Of a stretch of DNA of 64,000 bases, positions 37,510 to 50,604 are shown in pieces. The translations under genes and the position numbers were made by a program. Source of the stretch: Paragonimus westermani (lineage: Eukaryota; Platyhelminthes; Trematoda; Plagiorchiida; Troglotrematidae); assembly GCA_008508345.1 (NCBI GenBank), contig QNGE01000114.1, positions 284,538 to 348,537 of the forward strand, in the 5' to 3' direction. Positions within the stretch are counted from its first letter, which is position 1; each line of letters starts with the position of its first letter. Under the pieces are notes generated by a model. It saw nothing but the letters and a program-made list of their open reading frames with translations, made no database searches and was not told the DNA's origin.

Positions 37510-40500
37510 AGGCTTTTGACGCTCGGGTGCACGTCAAAAGTATTGTCCTTCGGCGAGACGATATCTCGATATGCATATCCTATCCTCACAGATCGTGGTT
37601 TTGTGTGAAAATGGTGAACGTCTGGAGTGGCCATCACAGAGCCCCATCTTGAGTCTCGTGAGGCACGTACGGAGTATCATCGCTACAAAATTATACATGG
37701 ACAGGCAAAACCTGTAATACAAGGCTGAGGTGAAGAAGGCTGTTGTGAGAATGACGAGATATGGATGGTAGAATTGTGAACTATCTGAGAGACAACACGC
37801 GAAGAATGGCCTAGCTTACTAGTTAGAAGAAACTGTGAGCATGCACTCATTTAATTGATGTAAATTTTCGCCCGAAATGCTGCGATACAGTGTCTTGATG
37901 ATTATTACGCCGTCTTTTCTGCACTTTATGATTAGTGTTGGTTCAAGTGCGCCTTGCTCTAAAAAATTCAGGAAGGGTGAATTTCGTGTGGTTACATAGT
38001 TGTGCATTGCAGTTTGAAGGTCTACCAAAATAACTGAAAGATCCCTGAAGGTGTAACTTTTATGATGGCGGCTTGCACTGACCAAGAAAACATTGCGGCA
38101 TAATTGTATCACTGACAAGCTGACACTTTGTGCCCAAATGTTCGTCACTAGCCACTAGTGAAAAGCACAAACACAGTAGTTCACTTTATCAACAGCAAAA
38201 CGAGGATGTTCTGGAAACCCTGACACACGTACGGATTTACAGCAGGCTTCCTGACCGCGGTCCTATTTCGCGTGATACTAATGGTCAACCGCACCAAACG
38301 CCCCGTTTTGGCGTGTGCTTCGGCATTTGAGCGTTGCGTGTACTCAGTCGCTTTTACACTTACCAGAAAGACCCATTTTTTACACTAAGCTACCGGATTT
38401 CTTTTATGCTTGCCATCGCAGGTTATGTTCACTTAACGCTCAGCCCTACATCCGCTGTTAAAGCCATCCCTATCCAAACCTGAAGGCCAAACTTGAAGTG
38501 TAACTTGCTGCCACTGGATAGGCCCGTTGGTGTTCCGATTGGACATTACTGACAATCGATTGACACGGGATCACATGACTTGGTCCTCACATGATTGGCA
38601 AGCGATACCGGCAGCTCTGGGTAAGATTTTTACGGATGTGGACCAGTGATTGACCATCCATCAAGACAGGGAATGAACAGGCTAATCATAGTGTAACTAA
38701 TTTGATAGAGATGATAGCTGTTTTAAGTTGTTGACTACTTATTCACATTAGGTGGATGCTTTGTCAAATTTGATTCAGCATTACCTGTTGTTTACGGTTG
38801 AGAGTCAGTGTCTGTATTCTTTCTCTGAATGCACACAAATCCGAAACAATCACCCGTTCGAGGACCTCGAAATAAGCCAGTGAGTCACGATTACCGCACA
38901 TATCGAATGTAATCTTTCAAAGTACTAGCCACCAGTAGTTAACAGGGCTATAGAGTCCTACAACACTAGAATGCAAACAGAAAATTAACAGTTTCTCCAA
39001 ACTAGGTCCACTTAAGGCGGTAACCGTAGAATTCTGTGCTGGGGCAGGTCGGTGGCGGAGTTAAGGTGATTTATTCAGATCTAATGAGTATCATAAAGAA
39101 ATCTATATGAACAGGCAAGTGAACTGGGAGTTTATTTCATGTATTTTACACACCGTATTCCTTACACTTTTAATTTAAACTCGGTAACACTTGGCCGTGA
39201 GTACGGACACTGTCGCGCACACTTATGGAACTATTCACATATACGAGGGGATACTGGGGGTATCGTGGGCAAACACTGTTTTTCGGGAAAAATCCTTTGT
39301 AACAGTTTCCATCGCCCATACCGCAATGACATCTGTCGCGTTTACTTGGTCATCAACTGTTTTGTTTACTTAAGAAATATCTAAATCCAAAGTTTGTATT
39401 ATAATGGGTAATAGATGACGAGCTGAGATACGTGTAGTCTTTCGACGTTTGATCATTGGCTGGTAAAAGTAACGTACTCTCAAGTGTTTCATTGACAACG
39501 GAGCAGGTCCATTTTAGGTAGCCTCATTTCTCTTCCACAGCGGGCTCCACAAAACAAACACGAACAGCGCTGCCATCTTTACAATGAATAACGTCAAGTA
39601 TGTCCCTTATTGAGTGGGATCACGTCATGTCTAAGAATGTTCTAGTGAACTAAAATACTTTTCATTCTATCCTCTTAAACGCGTGGGCTACTCGTGCACC
39701 CAAGGTCTGTCATTGTGCTGTTATAGTCTGCGGTAGACGTATCGACTTCACTCTACTAACTAACAAGTGTTCGCGACCCCCACAGTTATAGTGATACAAT
39801 ACACCTTATCTGTGTGATTGTTTAAATTTTGTCAACAATATTCAAAAGTATCAATACGCCATACGTTCCTGGTGGATTCATAATCAGCAACCATTTAATC
39901 TTGGCGCGGTCATTTTAAAACTTCCGGCTGTTTACCATTACCGATGGATGGCGTTTCTCTCAAAGGATATTGCAGAAAGACAGCGGTGCAATATGGTCTT
40001 CTGTTTTTCATCCTCTGTTAGACATTCCCCCTTTGAGTGTAAGGACTTTATTGTAAAGTGCGTTATAGACTATGATCGTGCCATTACAGCTGAGTATCAC
40101 ACAACGCACGGTCCTTCGTCCTTAGCTCTAAAAATATTCTACAACTGCTTACGATGGAATAAGAAATTCTATTTGCTCCTCTGCACAAGAGAATGAGGCT
40201 TATAGTACACTTCACTTGAAAATTGAGAAGTCAAAATGGTCTACCAAAATATGATAACGCAGCGGACTACCTCAAAGAACTCATCCGAAGTGGTCCAGCT
40301 GAAGAGGTTCGTCATTGTTTGTGAGAACCACTATGCCTTTCCGTACGCTCAAAATTATGATGAGTGAGTGTATATCGTACACTGTCGATGAGTCGGAGTT
40401 TTTAAATACCACAAGTTAGGTACTTCTAACAACTGTGATGGTGGTCTTGCTCTTCCAGTTAACTTCATCAACCGTTCATTTAGACAGTAAACCATTAAAA

Positions 40501-43500
40501 TCGAGACCACTAGACAGCAACCGCGCCCTCGGAAGAAACAACTGTACAACTTGACTACCATTCACTCACGGACAATTGTGTTTGCAAGTTTAGGTGCAAT
40601 CACTTCGAGATGTGAACATAGGTGAGTGACATGCTCATCTGACAGACACGAGAAGCGGAGTTCAATTCCCTGTCAAGAAATGACTTCTCCGGACAAAATT
40701 ATTATACCCAGTGTTATACAGCTAATTCGCTACCACACATCTCAGAAAACTTATTCTCTGTTCCAATTATTGTCATAATAGCACAACCTCATTTGATCTT
40801 TTTGTTTCCATCTAACTATTAGGGATTCGTTGAAAAGACTGTAACGGAATTACAAAACTACTTCGGTATGTGTGATCTGCTAAAACAATCTGGTAGATAG
40901 GATTTTTCTTACAGCCCCAGCCTATTATTTCGGCGTTGATAGTAAAAAATTGGGGTGAGCTGAAGTCAGACCATTCCATTGCCCCCTAGAGATATTTCAC
41001 AGCTGTCAAGAAGTAACAGATCCTAAATTCATCGTAGGATTCTGGAATGAAATTGTTTCAAGCATTACTCAGTGGGTTTAGATGAGGATGGTTGGGAGAC
41101 CAGGTTGGTTTTTTTTTACAAATCTCCCAATAAATTATGGAAGAGACCTACTCAATATGTTCACACAAGAACCGTCATCTTCCTGACAGGCCACAATTGC
41201 CATTTAACACTCTGATCAGTTGAAGCACACTCGAACTTATCACGAAGGGCCTCACCGAAAAGATTGAACAAAGAAACAACTCGGGTTTCACCAATGGTTG
41301 CAGAGCTGGTTACTCAGTATGTTAATGTGAGTAAAAAGCTGCGATCAGAAGTGAACGACGTTCGATTTATAGCACGAGTACACACTAATAACCTATAACA
41401 CCAGAGACTACTTCGGCTGTAATAATTAGGGTATCTCCATTGATTCGATATCAGACAAGGTACACTGTATGCTTAAGAATATGTCTATCTTACACCACCT
41501 ATAGTCCGCGTTCATCGAACTAAACCTGGACAGCAATTCTACGCTAATCCACTCAGGTTCTATCCTCCTATCAATGGAATTTAATAGTTGTCAACTACTG
41601 AAAAATATAGGTGGAAGTGGGGTACTCTGAATATTAGATGGCAAGTACCTACTAAGTGTTTTGGGGATATGTAACTCTTAGTTCCTGTGGATTAGTAAAT
41701 ACCAAGCATTGGGAAACCTACACAGTGAATCGGATGTCTGCCACCAGAACTGCTGGTATATGCTCTTCTAGCAAGATACAAAAGGGATAAGAAATTAAGG
41801 AGGTTAAGTTTATAGTACACTGATAAGAAATAACAACCGTAGAACGGAATTGAACCAGGCCAGTTGCGTTTGGTGCGTGAGACAATAAACGAGTTTCCCT
41901 ATAAGGATTCAGTTGGGGGTAGCGAATCATAAGATACGGAGGCCGGTATACGCAATTCGGGAGTCCGAATTAATGATTAAGCTCGAGTCAAGCGGGTTCA
42001 GAATCAACCCATGAAAAATTTGGTTAAATGAGCCAACTTTCAAGGACATGGGTAATCGGGCAAAGTATCTGCTAGCCCATTGGGTGTGCCCAAAGGTTGT
42101 TTGGGAACTTAAGTTCAATATGTGCTGTCACTGACTGCCTATTCGGATGCTTAAATGTGCAAAATTAGTGTTAGAAATCGGCTGACTTCAAAAACGCCAA
42201 CAAAGCCGTTAAATGTGACGGTAATCCATCTAGTTTCTATATACGCCCAAAGCACAGCTTGAATTTGACAAAAAGGTTACATCATAGTGTGTCAAGTGGA
42301 CTGGACCTTTGCTTTCCTGCTATCAGTATAACCTAGAACCCCAAGTAACGTGTAACTAAGATTTACATTTTCCCCATGGCATGCTGTAGAGTTGATCATC
42401 ACATATTTTTTTACGTTTGCCGTTCATTCAGATTTTTATCACAAATACAAACTGTTCAGCCAACAACATCTAGACCATCGATTCCCAAAATTGTTTAGCC
42501 TACAGATCTTTTACGTACCTAAACTCAACACAATTGCCTCTCTTATTCACCAAGCATTGGGTCAGCAATATAAACAGAACAAAGATAACGTAGCACATGA
42601 ATTACTGTAATTCACTATAAGTGTACATGCATGCTCAAAGGTGGATGTGATAGATGAGGTACCTGTCGCTTTTATACTTTAGAATATCTAAGTGAAAAGT
42701 GTTCTGTGGCAGGCTCAAAGTATTACAAGCAGAATCATGAAATGCAAATCATTCACCTGCTCCACGGTTTCTTCTACCAATGTCATTTGATATCTTTACA
42801 TTATCTCGAAGGGTCAGTGCCGCAGACTTTTGGAGACATTTAATTAGCCAGAGGATGATGAAGCGCGCGATGTCATTTAACCACCTAACCAGTCAATTAT
42901 TAACACCGACCACAGATATCGATTGGTTCTATAGGATAAGCGCTTGCCAACAGAACGAAAGTAACTGACTAGGACTGAGGACGTTCTTGGAAGAAGAAAA
43001 GCAAACCCAGGGGAGTAACAACGACTATATCAGCACATTCGGTACACAGAGAATTGGAGGAGGACGCCTGACCAGCATTACTACCATTAACGGTGGTAAC
43101 CTTGTGTTTCGACTACGTACTGACACTTAACGGACCACTGGATTAAACCAAACAACCGAGTTCCAAGAAACTTTCCTTGACGGAAGACAGCGGTTGAAGC
43201 GTCACCGCCTTGACTGACCACTTGAGAAGTTATCCAGCCATCGGCTGTTGTAGACTCCATTGCGCTGTGTCAATGTATAAGGCGCCACAGCTGCGAATCT
43301 ATTGAAAGATTAAGTAGAAGGCATAAAGACAGCAAACTACGATCATCACCGTGTAGCACTGACATTCGTGTGGACAGTAGTGGACGTAAGTCAACTGCAG
43401 CGCGCGCATATTTCACAATAGACCGTAACATGTCACGTGTACCATTAGTTCTATGAATATCATTGGAAGGCAAAGTGGGCAGTACTCACTAATTCGAAAC

Positions 43501-46500
43501 GGTCCAAGACGGACTGGTGGATATACCGTATTTGATACCGATGTTACTTGACTTCTTGATATAGCTGCTAACCAGATAACTTTTCCTCAAAAACACCTCC
43601 TCGCATTGCAGTTTGACCGTAATACGTTTGTCTTGGTCAGCAACAAAACATACATAATAGGTATGACATTTAAACGCCGTGAATGCAGACATAAAATGTT
43701 GTTAGTGCCTCCTGATCTAGCTGATTCTGTGATGAATGGAATGCCATATTTCATCGTATGTTACACGGGGAATTTTTCGAGCACATTTCGTCGCGTTCCA
43801 TCTGTTAAGTAATACGGTCTACTAGTACACATAGACAAAAATGTGCACCAAAATGTGTGAAAAATATAAGGCTGTAGTACGCACTTGTTAAGATGTTTTG
43901 TGGGGGGAGGAATACTTCGGGGTTTTCTGTTCGAGCAAAACTGATCGCTTCAATGATATCTTTTTAGAAATGTATCGACCGCTCCATACAGCTGTTACGT
44001 TTTGTTCCGATCAGTCTGTTGGGGTTTGTGTGTAATCACATTTGTAAGTAAGGGAATACGGTGATTTTGGTGACACCTTCCAGTCGCTCTGTTACTGAAC
44101 ATTGTCACCGTTAATAATCTTCCCTATCCCTATTGCGAATGGAGACAGACTCATTGATTCCGACGAAACGGCCTAAGACGAATGGCAGTTTGTTTCCAAC
44201 AGTGATACGAAATCAAGAAAGACAGTCATCCGAAGAGTTAGTTAGATACAGATCATGTGTCAATACATAAAACATGTCAAACGTTCCCAACTACGCACTC
44301 TCTAAGCTGGCAGTTAGTCGTGATGCCTACAGTTAGTGTCCATTTGGTATTCGTCTAAGCTAGTTGAAGATCACATAGAGATGATGCGTTCCGAACGGAT
44401 TTGTTCACTTCGGAGAGTGTGACCATATAAATCTTGAACTTGTTTGAAGACTCAGGCGCATAGCGCTCTCACTGATGAACACGGTCATGGCAACCAGCTT
44501 CGAGTTCATTAGACCTGTAATGTAATTTTACATTTACACTTTAGGGCAGTTCTACGTTTATAGTGGATGTACAGAGAGCAAAATATTTATCGTCACAAAC
44601 AATCGGAGCTCCAGTAAGGGTGGATGTTAATGCAGAGTAGTACGTATCTTACGTCAGAATGTGTTTGAGGCATGTATGGAAATCTAGTGAATGCCAGCCT
44701 ACAAAAGTGAACGGTGTGAACTAAACTCCTCATCATTCTATTTTCCGTACCAATCACTCACGCAAATTTTGTTGGGTGCCGGTTAATCGTCACGTTACAT
44801 TGAGACAAGTTTAGACCATTTAACAGCATTTTCAACATTTTCACTGCACACTTGCTTCACCAATGTGCTGGGAAGATTTCGGACCTTCGAAAACGGAACA
44901 GCTAGTCAACTAAACAATTGGCCGAAGCAACTCATAGAATTATCACCAACACCAACAATAGATCGGAGTGTTTGCGCTCATAATGGTCTGATCCTAATTG
45001 GATTACTCGGAAATGTCCATCAGAAGTCATGACCGCACGCTAAAGTTCATCCGACAAACGACCGATTGAACAAGACTACAGTCGCATAAGAATTGTGTTG
45101 CTCATTATGTCTAATGGGAAAGTTTGCGATGTAATTTTGCACAGGAGAGCTTAATTGTTCTGATACTGCAGAAAGTAGGTCATAAACACTGGTTTCTGTG
45201 CACGAAGTGAGGACTAATAACTCCGGTGCGTACATTGACCAAACACATGATTGAACATAAAACTTGAAAGCCGCCTCCGGAAATGATCTCCGGTATTCTC
45301 TGCTAGAATCAACGAAGAATAAGTTCGAGTGACTGGTCTCAGGACGGCTGGTGTACTGACCGGAGGGTTCACTGAAGGCAAAATATACGATTGGTTGTAA
45401 ATAGTTATGTAGTAGTTTCAAGTACGCAATATTAGTCGCAAATACTTATAGCTCAAGTCCAGGGCTAACGTCTGCGCGGTAGTGAAGACACAGCAAGTAA
45501 TCCAACATGATTAGGTTCAACACAATTGCATATGCAGTTAAACAACAATAATGTAAAGTTCAGTCATAAATTATTGTCACTACCCCTCCTCCCACAATTT
45601 AAGTAACTCTTTGTATTGACGAGGTTGCTTCTTCTTCAGACTTCCCGGTTCAACCGACGCTACTCCTGCGAAAACTGAATACAACGGTCAAACAGACTCA
45701 GAAACACGCATTTCCGTAACGTCGTATCCAATTAGTAGCAGGTAACTTATATAGAAACTGATCAACGTAATTGTGGTACACACAGCCCTCAGCTAAATAT
45801 CTCCGGCATTTGCGAACAACCAGACTGTTGATTACTACGCCTCCGAAAAATCGCCACGATACCAAACAACTTCAGTGGATTCCCGACTGACCACATTGGT
45901 TTTCAAGGCGCGTTGTTTAGATAGCTTCGTTGAGATTCCTCTCTTCATCACTCCGACTGCATTACCGTACCTCACAAAAGCTATAAACATCTGTGCCGAG
46001 TTAAAAAAAAAAGTGAACTGGAAGAGAAATCTGATGGTAAGTTTCAATGTATGAAAGAAATTTACATTCGTTCCATTTGATGGAGGATGTCTGTGCAAAG
46101 TTAGCTGACACCGGCAATCCATTTAACTTGACCAATCTTCCATTTGCTGTGTAATAAAATGGATATAGGCAACCAATGTACAGGGAACTCATTCTCCGCC
46201 GAGAACCTTCAGGAAAATGACAATCATGACGTCAGTAAGCCAAGACATAATATAGGTCCACATATATGTACCGCCAGACTTCACGTGACGTCGTCCACAA
46301 AACCTATTTGTGAGGTCCGATACACCTTTTAAGAGAGCAAATAACATAACGTCGTGTTGTTTGAGTTTAAAATTCAGTGGGGTAGCTTAACAGACATCCC
46401 AGATGGAGCTAGTCGCTGACCCGCAATTATCAGACACTAACAATAGTTGTCCGCTGAGTTGAGATGTGCTGGTAAGTTCACATCAACATTGGAAATCAAA

Positions 46501-46740
46501 CGCTCTATCAAATCACTGCTGCATTCGATCAGTGCTTACCCGACGAGACAGTCAAACCAAGTGCAACCTACCGTGCATGCCGCGACTGTGAAACTAACTT
46601 TTCATAAAAACGATCGATGATTGAATATCAAGGACTTGTTGCTTCAAGCTGAACACCAACCACATTCGATCACAACGTTCACATTCACTTCAAGCCCTTC
46701 GACTGGCCCAGTAGGGAAGGAATCACTTGACTCCAGTTTA
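37510..46740. other. Long stretch without a recognised gene
   Basis: Unassigned frames include 109 codons at 38148-37819 and 124 codons at 45421-45047 (both minus). I looked upstream of the R2-like fragment for its reverse transcriptase and found no convincing block. A weak B-box-like string (GAGTTCAATTCCC near 40658) is the only hint of another SINE. Confidence 0.45.
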
Positions 46741-46744
46741 TCAC

Positions 46745-46950
46745 TTATTAAAGCCCTCGTGGCTTTGAGACTAGCGTGTCAACCACACCACCAGTAACCG
46801 GCTCGGGTGAGAATATGCACTACTGATGACTTTTACTAAGAGCAAAAGACCAGTCCAGTGGTTCCTTCCAAAGTGGACCGGTCGAACGGCCTATCTGAAT
46901 GTAGAGGCTGCGATCGAATGTGTATGATGCTCAATTTAAAGAAGAAAATC
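46745..46950 (+). mobile_element. Decayed SINE copy
   Basis: The tail from 46813 reads ATATGCACTACTGATGAC and later GGCCTATCTGAATGTAGAGG, matching the SINE at 7661. The head at about 46755-46810 (GCCCTCGTGGCTTTGAGACT to CCGGCTCGGGTGAG) retains a weak tRNA-like outline with damaged A and B boxes. Confidence 0.65.
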
Positions 46951-46954
46951 GCCT

Positions 46955-49795
46955 ATGATTGTATTAGACTTCTAGCTTGAATCTCCCTGGTCAGTTACTA
47001 ACACATCAGATGCCAGAAACGTAGCTGAGCCAACAGAGTTCGTAATCAATTTGTAACACTTCACATTCAGACACTCATCAACTGTCACAATCGTGAGAAA
47101 TGCCAACTAATTTTTCAAAACTGGTTTTTCGCTTGTGACAAGTCAGGAACCAACATTCGAACGTTCCTACCGTGTTTTGAGTAGCTTGGACAAATAGTAT
47201 CCGTTGAACGTACGTCATCACGCAAAAGATACCCATCGTTCGTCTCATTTTACTAAGACAAATGGAGGACTCTAGCGCAACTGACACATACGTCCTGTCC
47301 GAAACGGTTTTGAACAGAACGATACTCAGTCGATCAATCATTGTCTGACCATAGCCTCACAGCTGGCTGAAAGCCATGTGGCCCTTGTCGGAGTCTCTCA
47401 TTTATCGCAAAACTTTCGCACAGTTCCCACCGACTGTTCCTAATCACACTTACTACCTCCACCTGCACGTGCACCAATCCATCAGTGCTAAAACCCACTT
47501 CCCCATCCAATCGAGTGCACACACACACACGACCACAGCGGTGAACTTAGCTAGTTGTCTGTTTCAAATTGACGTGGCCGAAGCATAGAAAAAACACAAG
47601 ACGTGTCTGAAATGTAATCAAACAGCAAAGAAGCCAAAGGAACAAGCGACACTGCCTCAACAGACTGTCTTAACAATGTGCATTTAACGCATTGCGTGAC
47701 CCTTTTCTGATTACACCACAAAGTAACTGAGTGCTGTTGGACTACTACTTAAACGTGTAACTGCATGAAACTTTTCTGACAAACAGCGCCGCTTCCGTTT
47801 TGTGAGATTGTGCATGCGTCAATTAATAATTTGGGCGAAAATCAGCACCACATCATTGAACACAACAGTGGTTCTCGTTGGTGTTTATTTGCCACACCAC
47901 CAGTGAAAGCCGTAAGGAAGATGTCTTATTGATGACGTCTTACGTTCACCTTTAGCTCGGTTGTTTGTTCGCAATACAGATACAGGTCGTCAAGTATGCT
48001 TGAGAGGAGGCATCCTACTGGTTATTGGTGCAGTTCCAGTCAGATTTTGTCACAAAGATAAACAAAAAAACTATTATGGGAGGTTGGGCGGTTAAACGAG
48101 CACTTACGACAGGAAGACTCAAGAAGATATGAGCTTATCGACCGTGACTGGCAGCGAGTATCTTGCTTCAACACCTTATGTCACTAAATCTGTTATTTGA
48201 CAAACCCTGGCTTTGAGGGAAGCCGATACACAGGTGGATAGAAAGACAGTTGTGGACTGCTTCAAAGAGGGCACAGAGATAAAAACAGATGAAGAAAGCC
48301 ACTGTGCAGAATGCTTGACGATTGTTTAATGATGGATCTAACCCTAGAGTCAAGCTGACATCTTCAAAGACTGGCGAGTTTCTGTTGTCGCTAAAAGAAA
48401 TGGAGGTGTATGTTGTACAACAGTATGTTCATCGCATATGTACGTAAAACATAAACCACAGAAATACAGCTGCGTACGTTTTGTCAACAACCAACAGAAG
48501 TACCGAGGCTCACCAGCATCTGAAAGGAAGGCCGGTAGTTGGAGTATTTCATGATAGGGACAACTGTGATATTGACATCAAAGATAATGTATTGAAGCTT
48601 ATCGTTGCTCAACGTGCGATGAGAAAACAGATAACAGTTGTATGTGGACATCTCCGTACCAAACTCTTAGACTTGCTACTGTAAGGTCACTGGAATAAGA
48701 GTAAAAGAATTGTAATTCCACTAGGTAATGAACTCGGAGGTTCTACAACGCAAGTGATGTTCTCGCTCTGAATGTATAAATAAAGAAAACGAATATCCGA
48801 ACAAGTAAAACAAAAGTGTATACTCCAAAGCCGTCGTACTAAGACTGAGATACGTAATTGTGAAGGCGGCATGTGGCATCTGTTGCTCACAATCCGCTCA
48901 CAGCATGTGGTTATCAATGTGTTAATGTTATTTATGCATATCATTATCGTGTATAGTTTAAGCTTCCCTGAAACTGCCTCTTTCTCGAGGTATTAAGGAA
49001 AGAATTCTATAGTTTTTGGTTCCTGAATTTTTACGCTACCGTTGCGAATAATCATTTTTGCCGTATTATTCTCAGTCCGCCGGTGATCAGTGCACTACCT
49101 TTCCACTGAGCCAGCTTCTACGGCTTCAAATCGGACCATAATCTGCCTAATAATAATATAGCCCAGAGCCTACGGTTTGTCTCTGGTTTCGGTATCAATA
49201 CACCCATCTATCCAGAGGCCACGTATCACTTGTTGTCTTGTTTGGGTTCGGGATGTGACAATTCACATTCATTTGTACTCACAGCACACGGTGTTACTTA
49301 GTTTTCCGTTTGGATTGGCGTAAGCTTTCTCGTCTACTCAATGCTTCCGATTCAGTTCAATGGCTTCAACTTTCTTGATAGTATTGATTTTGTTCAGTCA
49401 TGTTTTGGACACTGTGCCAAAGGTAAGAGGGAGACCGGCTGGAGCCCATCCGTTCCGTTGTTGATAGGTTTGCCTGTTCAAGGTCAGACACAATTTCCGC
49501 TTTGTCACTTACTGCATAACACAAACTACGGTGAAGATACTGATGATCTTCACGTAGAGAAAAGATCGTATAGTTGAAAATATAACAGATGTTGCTAGAG
49601 AAAACGATTATGAAAATTATGACGAAAACCTGGCTATCAAACACTAATCTTCGTACACTAAGTTCATAAGGTGCAATCATATTTGTGTACGACCTCATGA
49701 TTTCTGAATGGAAAACCAACCCAAAGCACTACCAAACGTGACTGCCTTCACTACAAACTAACAGGAATCGTGCGAAAGGCTGTTAGAGAATAGAG
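46955..49795. other. No gene recognised
   Basis: Minus-strand frames at 47341-47078 and 47528-47334 are unassigned. On the minus strand near 49120-49065, GCTGGCTCAGTGG is an A-box-like string without a matching B box. The far 3' side of PRODH lies here, and no neighbouring gene can be defined. Confidence 0.45.
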
Positions 49796-49797
49796 TT

Positions 49798-49817
49798 CCC
49801 CCCCCCCCAAAAAAAAA
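49798..49817. repeat. Homopolymer pair C11 A9
   Basis: The plus strand shows eleven C followed directly by nine A. Such runs are prone to length error in sequencing. On the PRODH strand it reads T9 G11, just past the candidate poly(A) signal. Confidence 0.8.
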
Positions 49818-49826
49818 CAGTCAGCC

Positions 49827-49832
49827 TTTATT
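49827..49832 (-). promoter_or_regulatory. Candidate PRODH poly(A) signal
   Basis: On the minus strand this reads AATAAA. It is the only AATAAA or ATTAAA hexamer I see in the roughly 590 bases 3' of the PRODH stop. About ten bases further on come a run of nine T and then eleven G (49817-49798), which could serve as a U/G-rich downstream element. The role is inferred from position and sequence only. Confidence 0.4.
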
Positions 49833-50419
49833 GCTGGAGTCAGGGATGAGTAATTCCAAACAAATTGAGACCTACCTGAAAACAACGGTCTACACCCAGT
49901 AAGCCCAGTTCCGTCAAATTCGTGAGTGAGTGCACAGAAACGTGCATAGTCTATCGAACAATTGTCTGAAGTTTGTTCAGTCGCTGAATAGCAATTGGTC
50001 TAGCTTGAGAAAAATTCAAACGCAAGTAAGCGGTGTTAACTGTATTAAACTAGTAAACTGATATGCAAATACATTTCCGAGGATCTTATCCCGAATGTCG
50101 CTGTTTACAAATATTAAAAAGGTTGAGATACTTCATTGAAATTCCCTGTCGTGGACACTCAACAGACGAAGAAAATGGGATACATTAAAATTAAATAGAT
50201 TTTCACATTAGCAGAAGCATCACAGTTGTCCAGCTACAAAATTAAGGCAAATTTCTTAGAACGATCTACAAGGAAGAAGAGTATAAAACTAATACCGTAT
50301 AGTGAAGAGAACTGAAAATCCGATTTTCGGTCAAAAGAATGCTGATACCGAGTAAGTAGTTCTGACTGGTGTTGTAGTTCGGAGTGATTAAGCATGAAGA
50401 TACTCCACTGATCGTAAGC

Positions 50420-50604
50420 TCACGGTTGATAAAAGAACTGGCGGTTCCTCAAACGTCTTTTCAGTTCCGCCCACATCAGCTGACGCTCGACCTTTGTATT
50501 AGACAAAATCGATCCGTTCTCTAGTGCACGTCGTGAGAGGTAAGGTAATACTTCTTCAACAGGACCATAGGGTACGTATTTGTAGACCGAGTACCCGTTT
50601 TGTC
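50420..50604 (-). CDS. PRODH: PRODH terminal coding exon
   Basis: The exon completes the Gly codon and encodes [31 protein letters not shown] and a basic C-terminal helix ending RNRQFFYQP before TGA at 50422-50420. The catalytic Arg pair is encoded at 50533-50528. The acceptor is CACAATGTAG before 50604. The end of the protein matches the usual family end point, so this is the natural C terminus and not a truncation. Confidence 0.93.

Noticed and set aside
40600..40680. B-box-like string GAGTTCAATTCCC
   Set aside because: No convincing A box, so it was not called as a SINE.
49065..49125. A-box-like string GCTGGCTCAGTGG on the minus strand
   Set aside because: No B box at the right distance and no tail shared with other copies.
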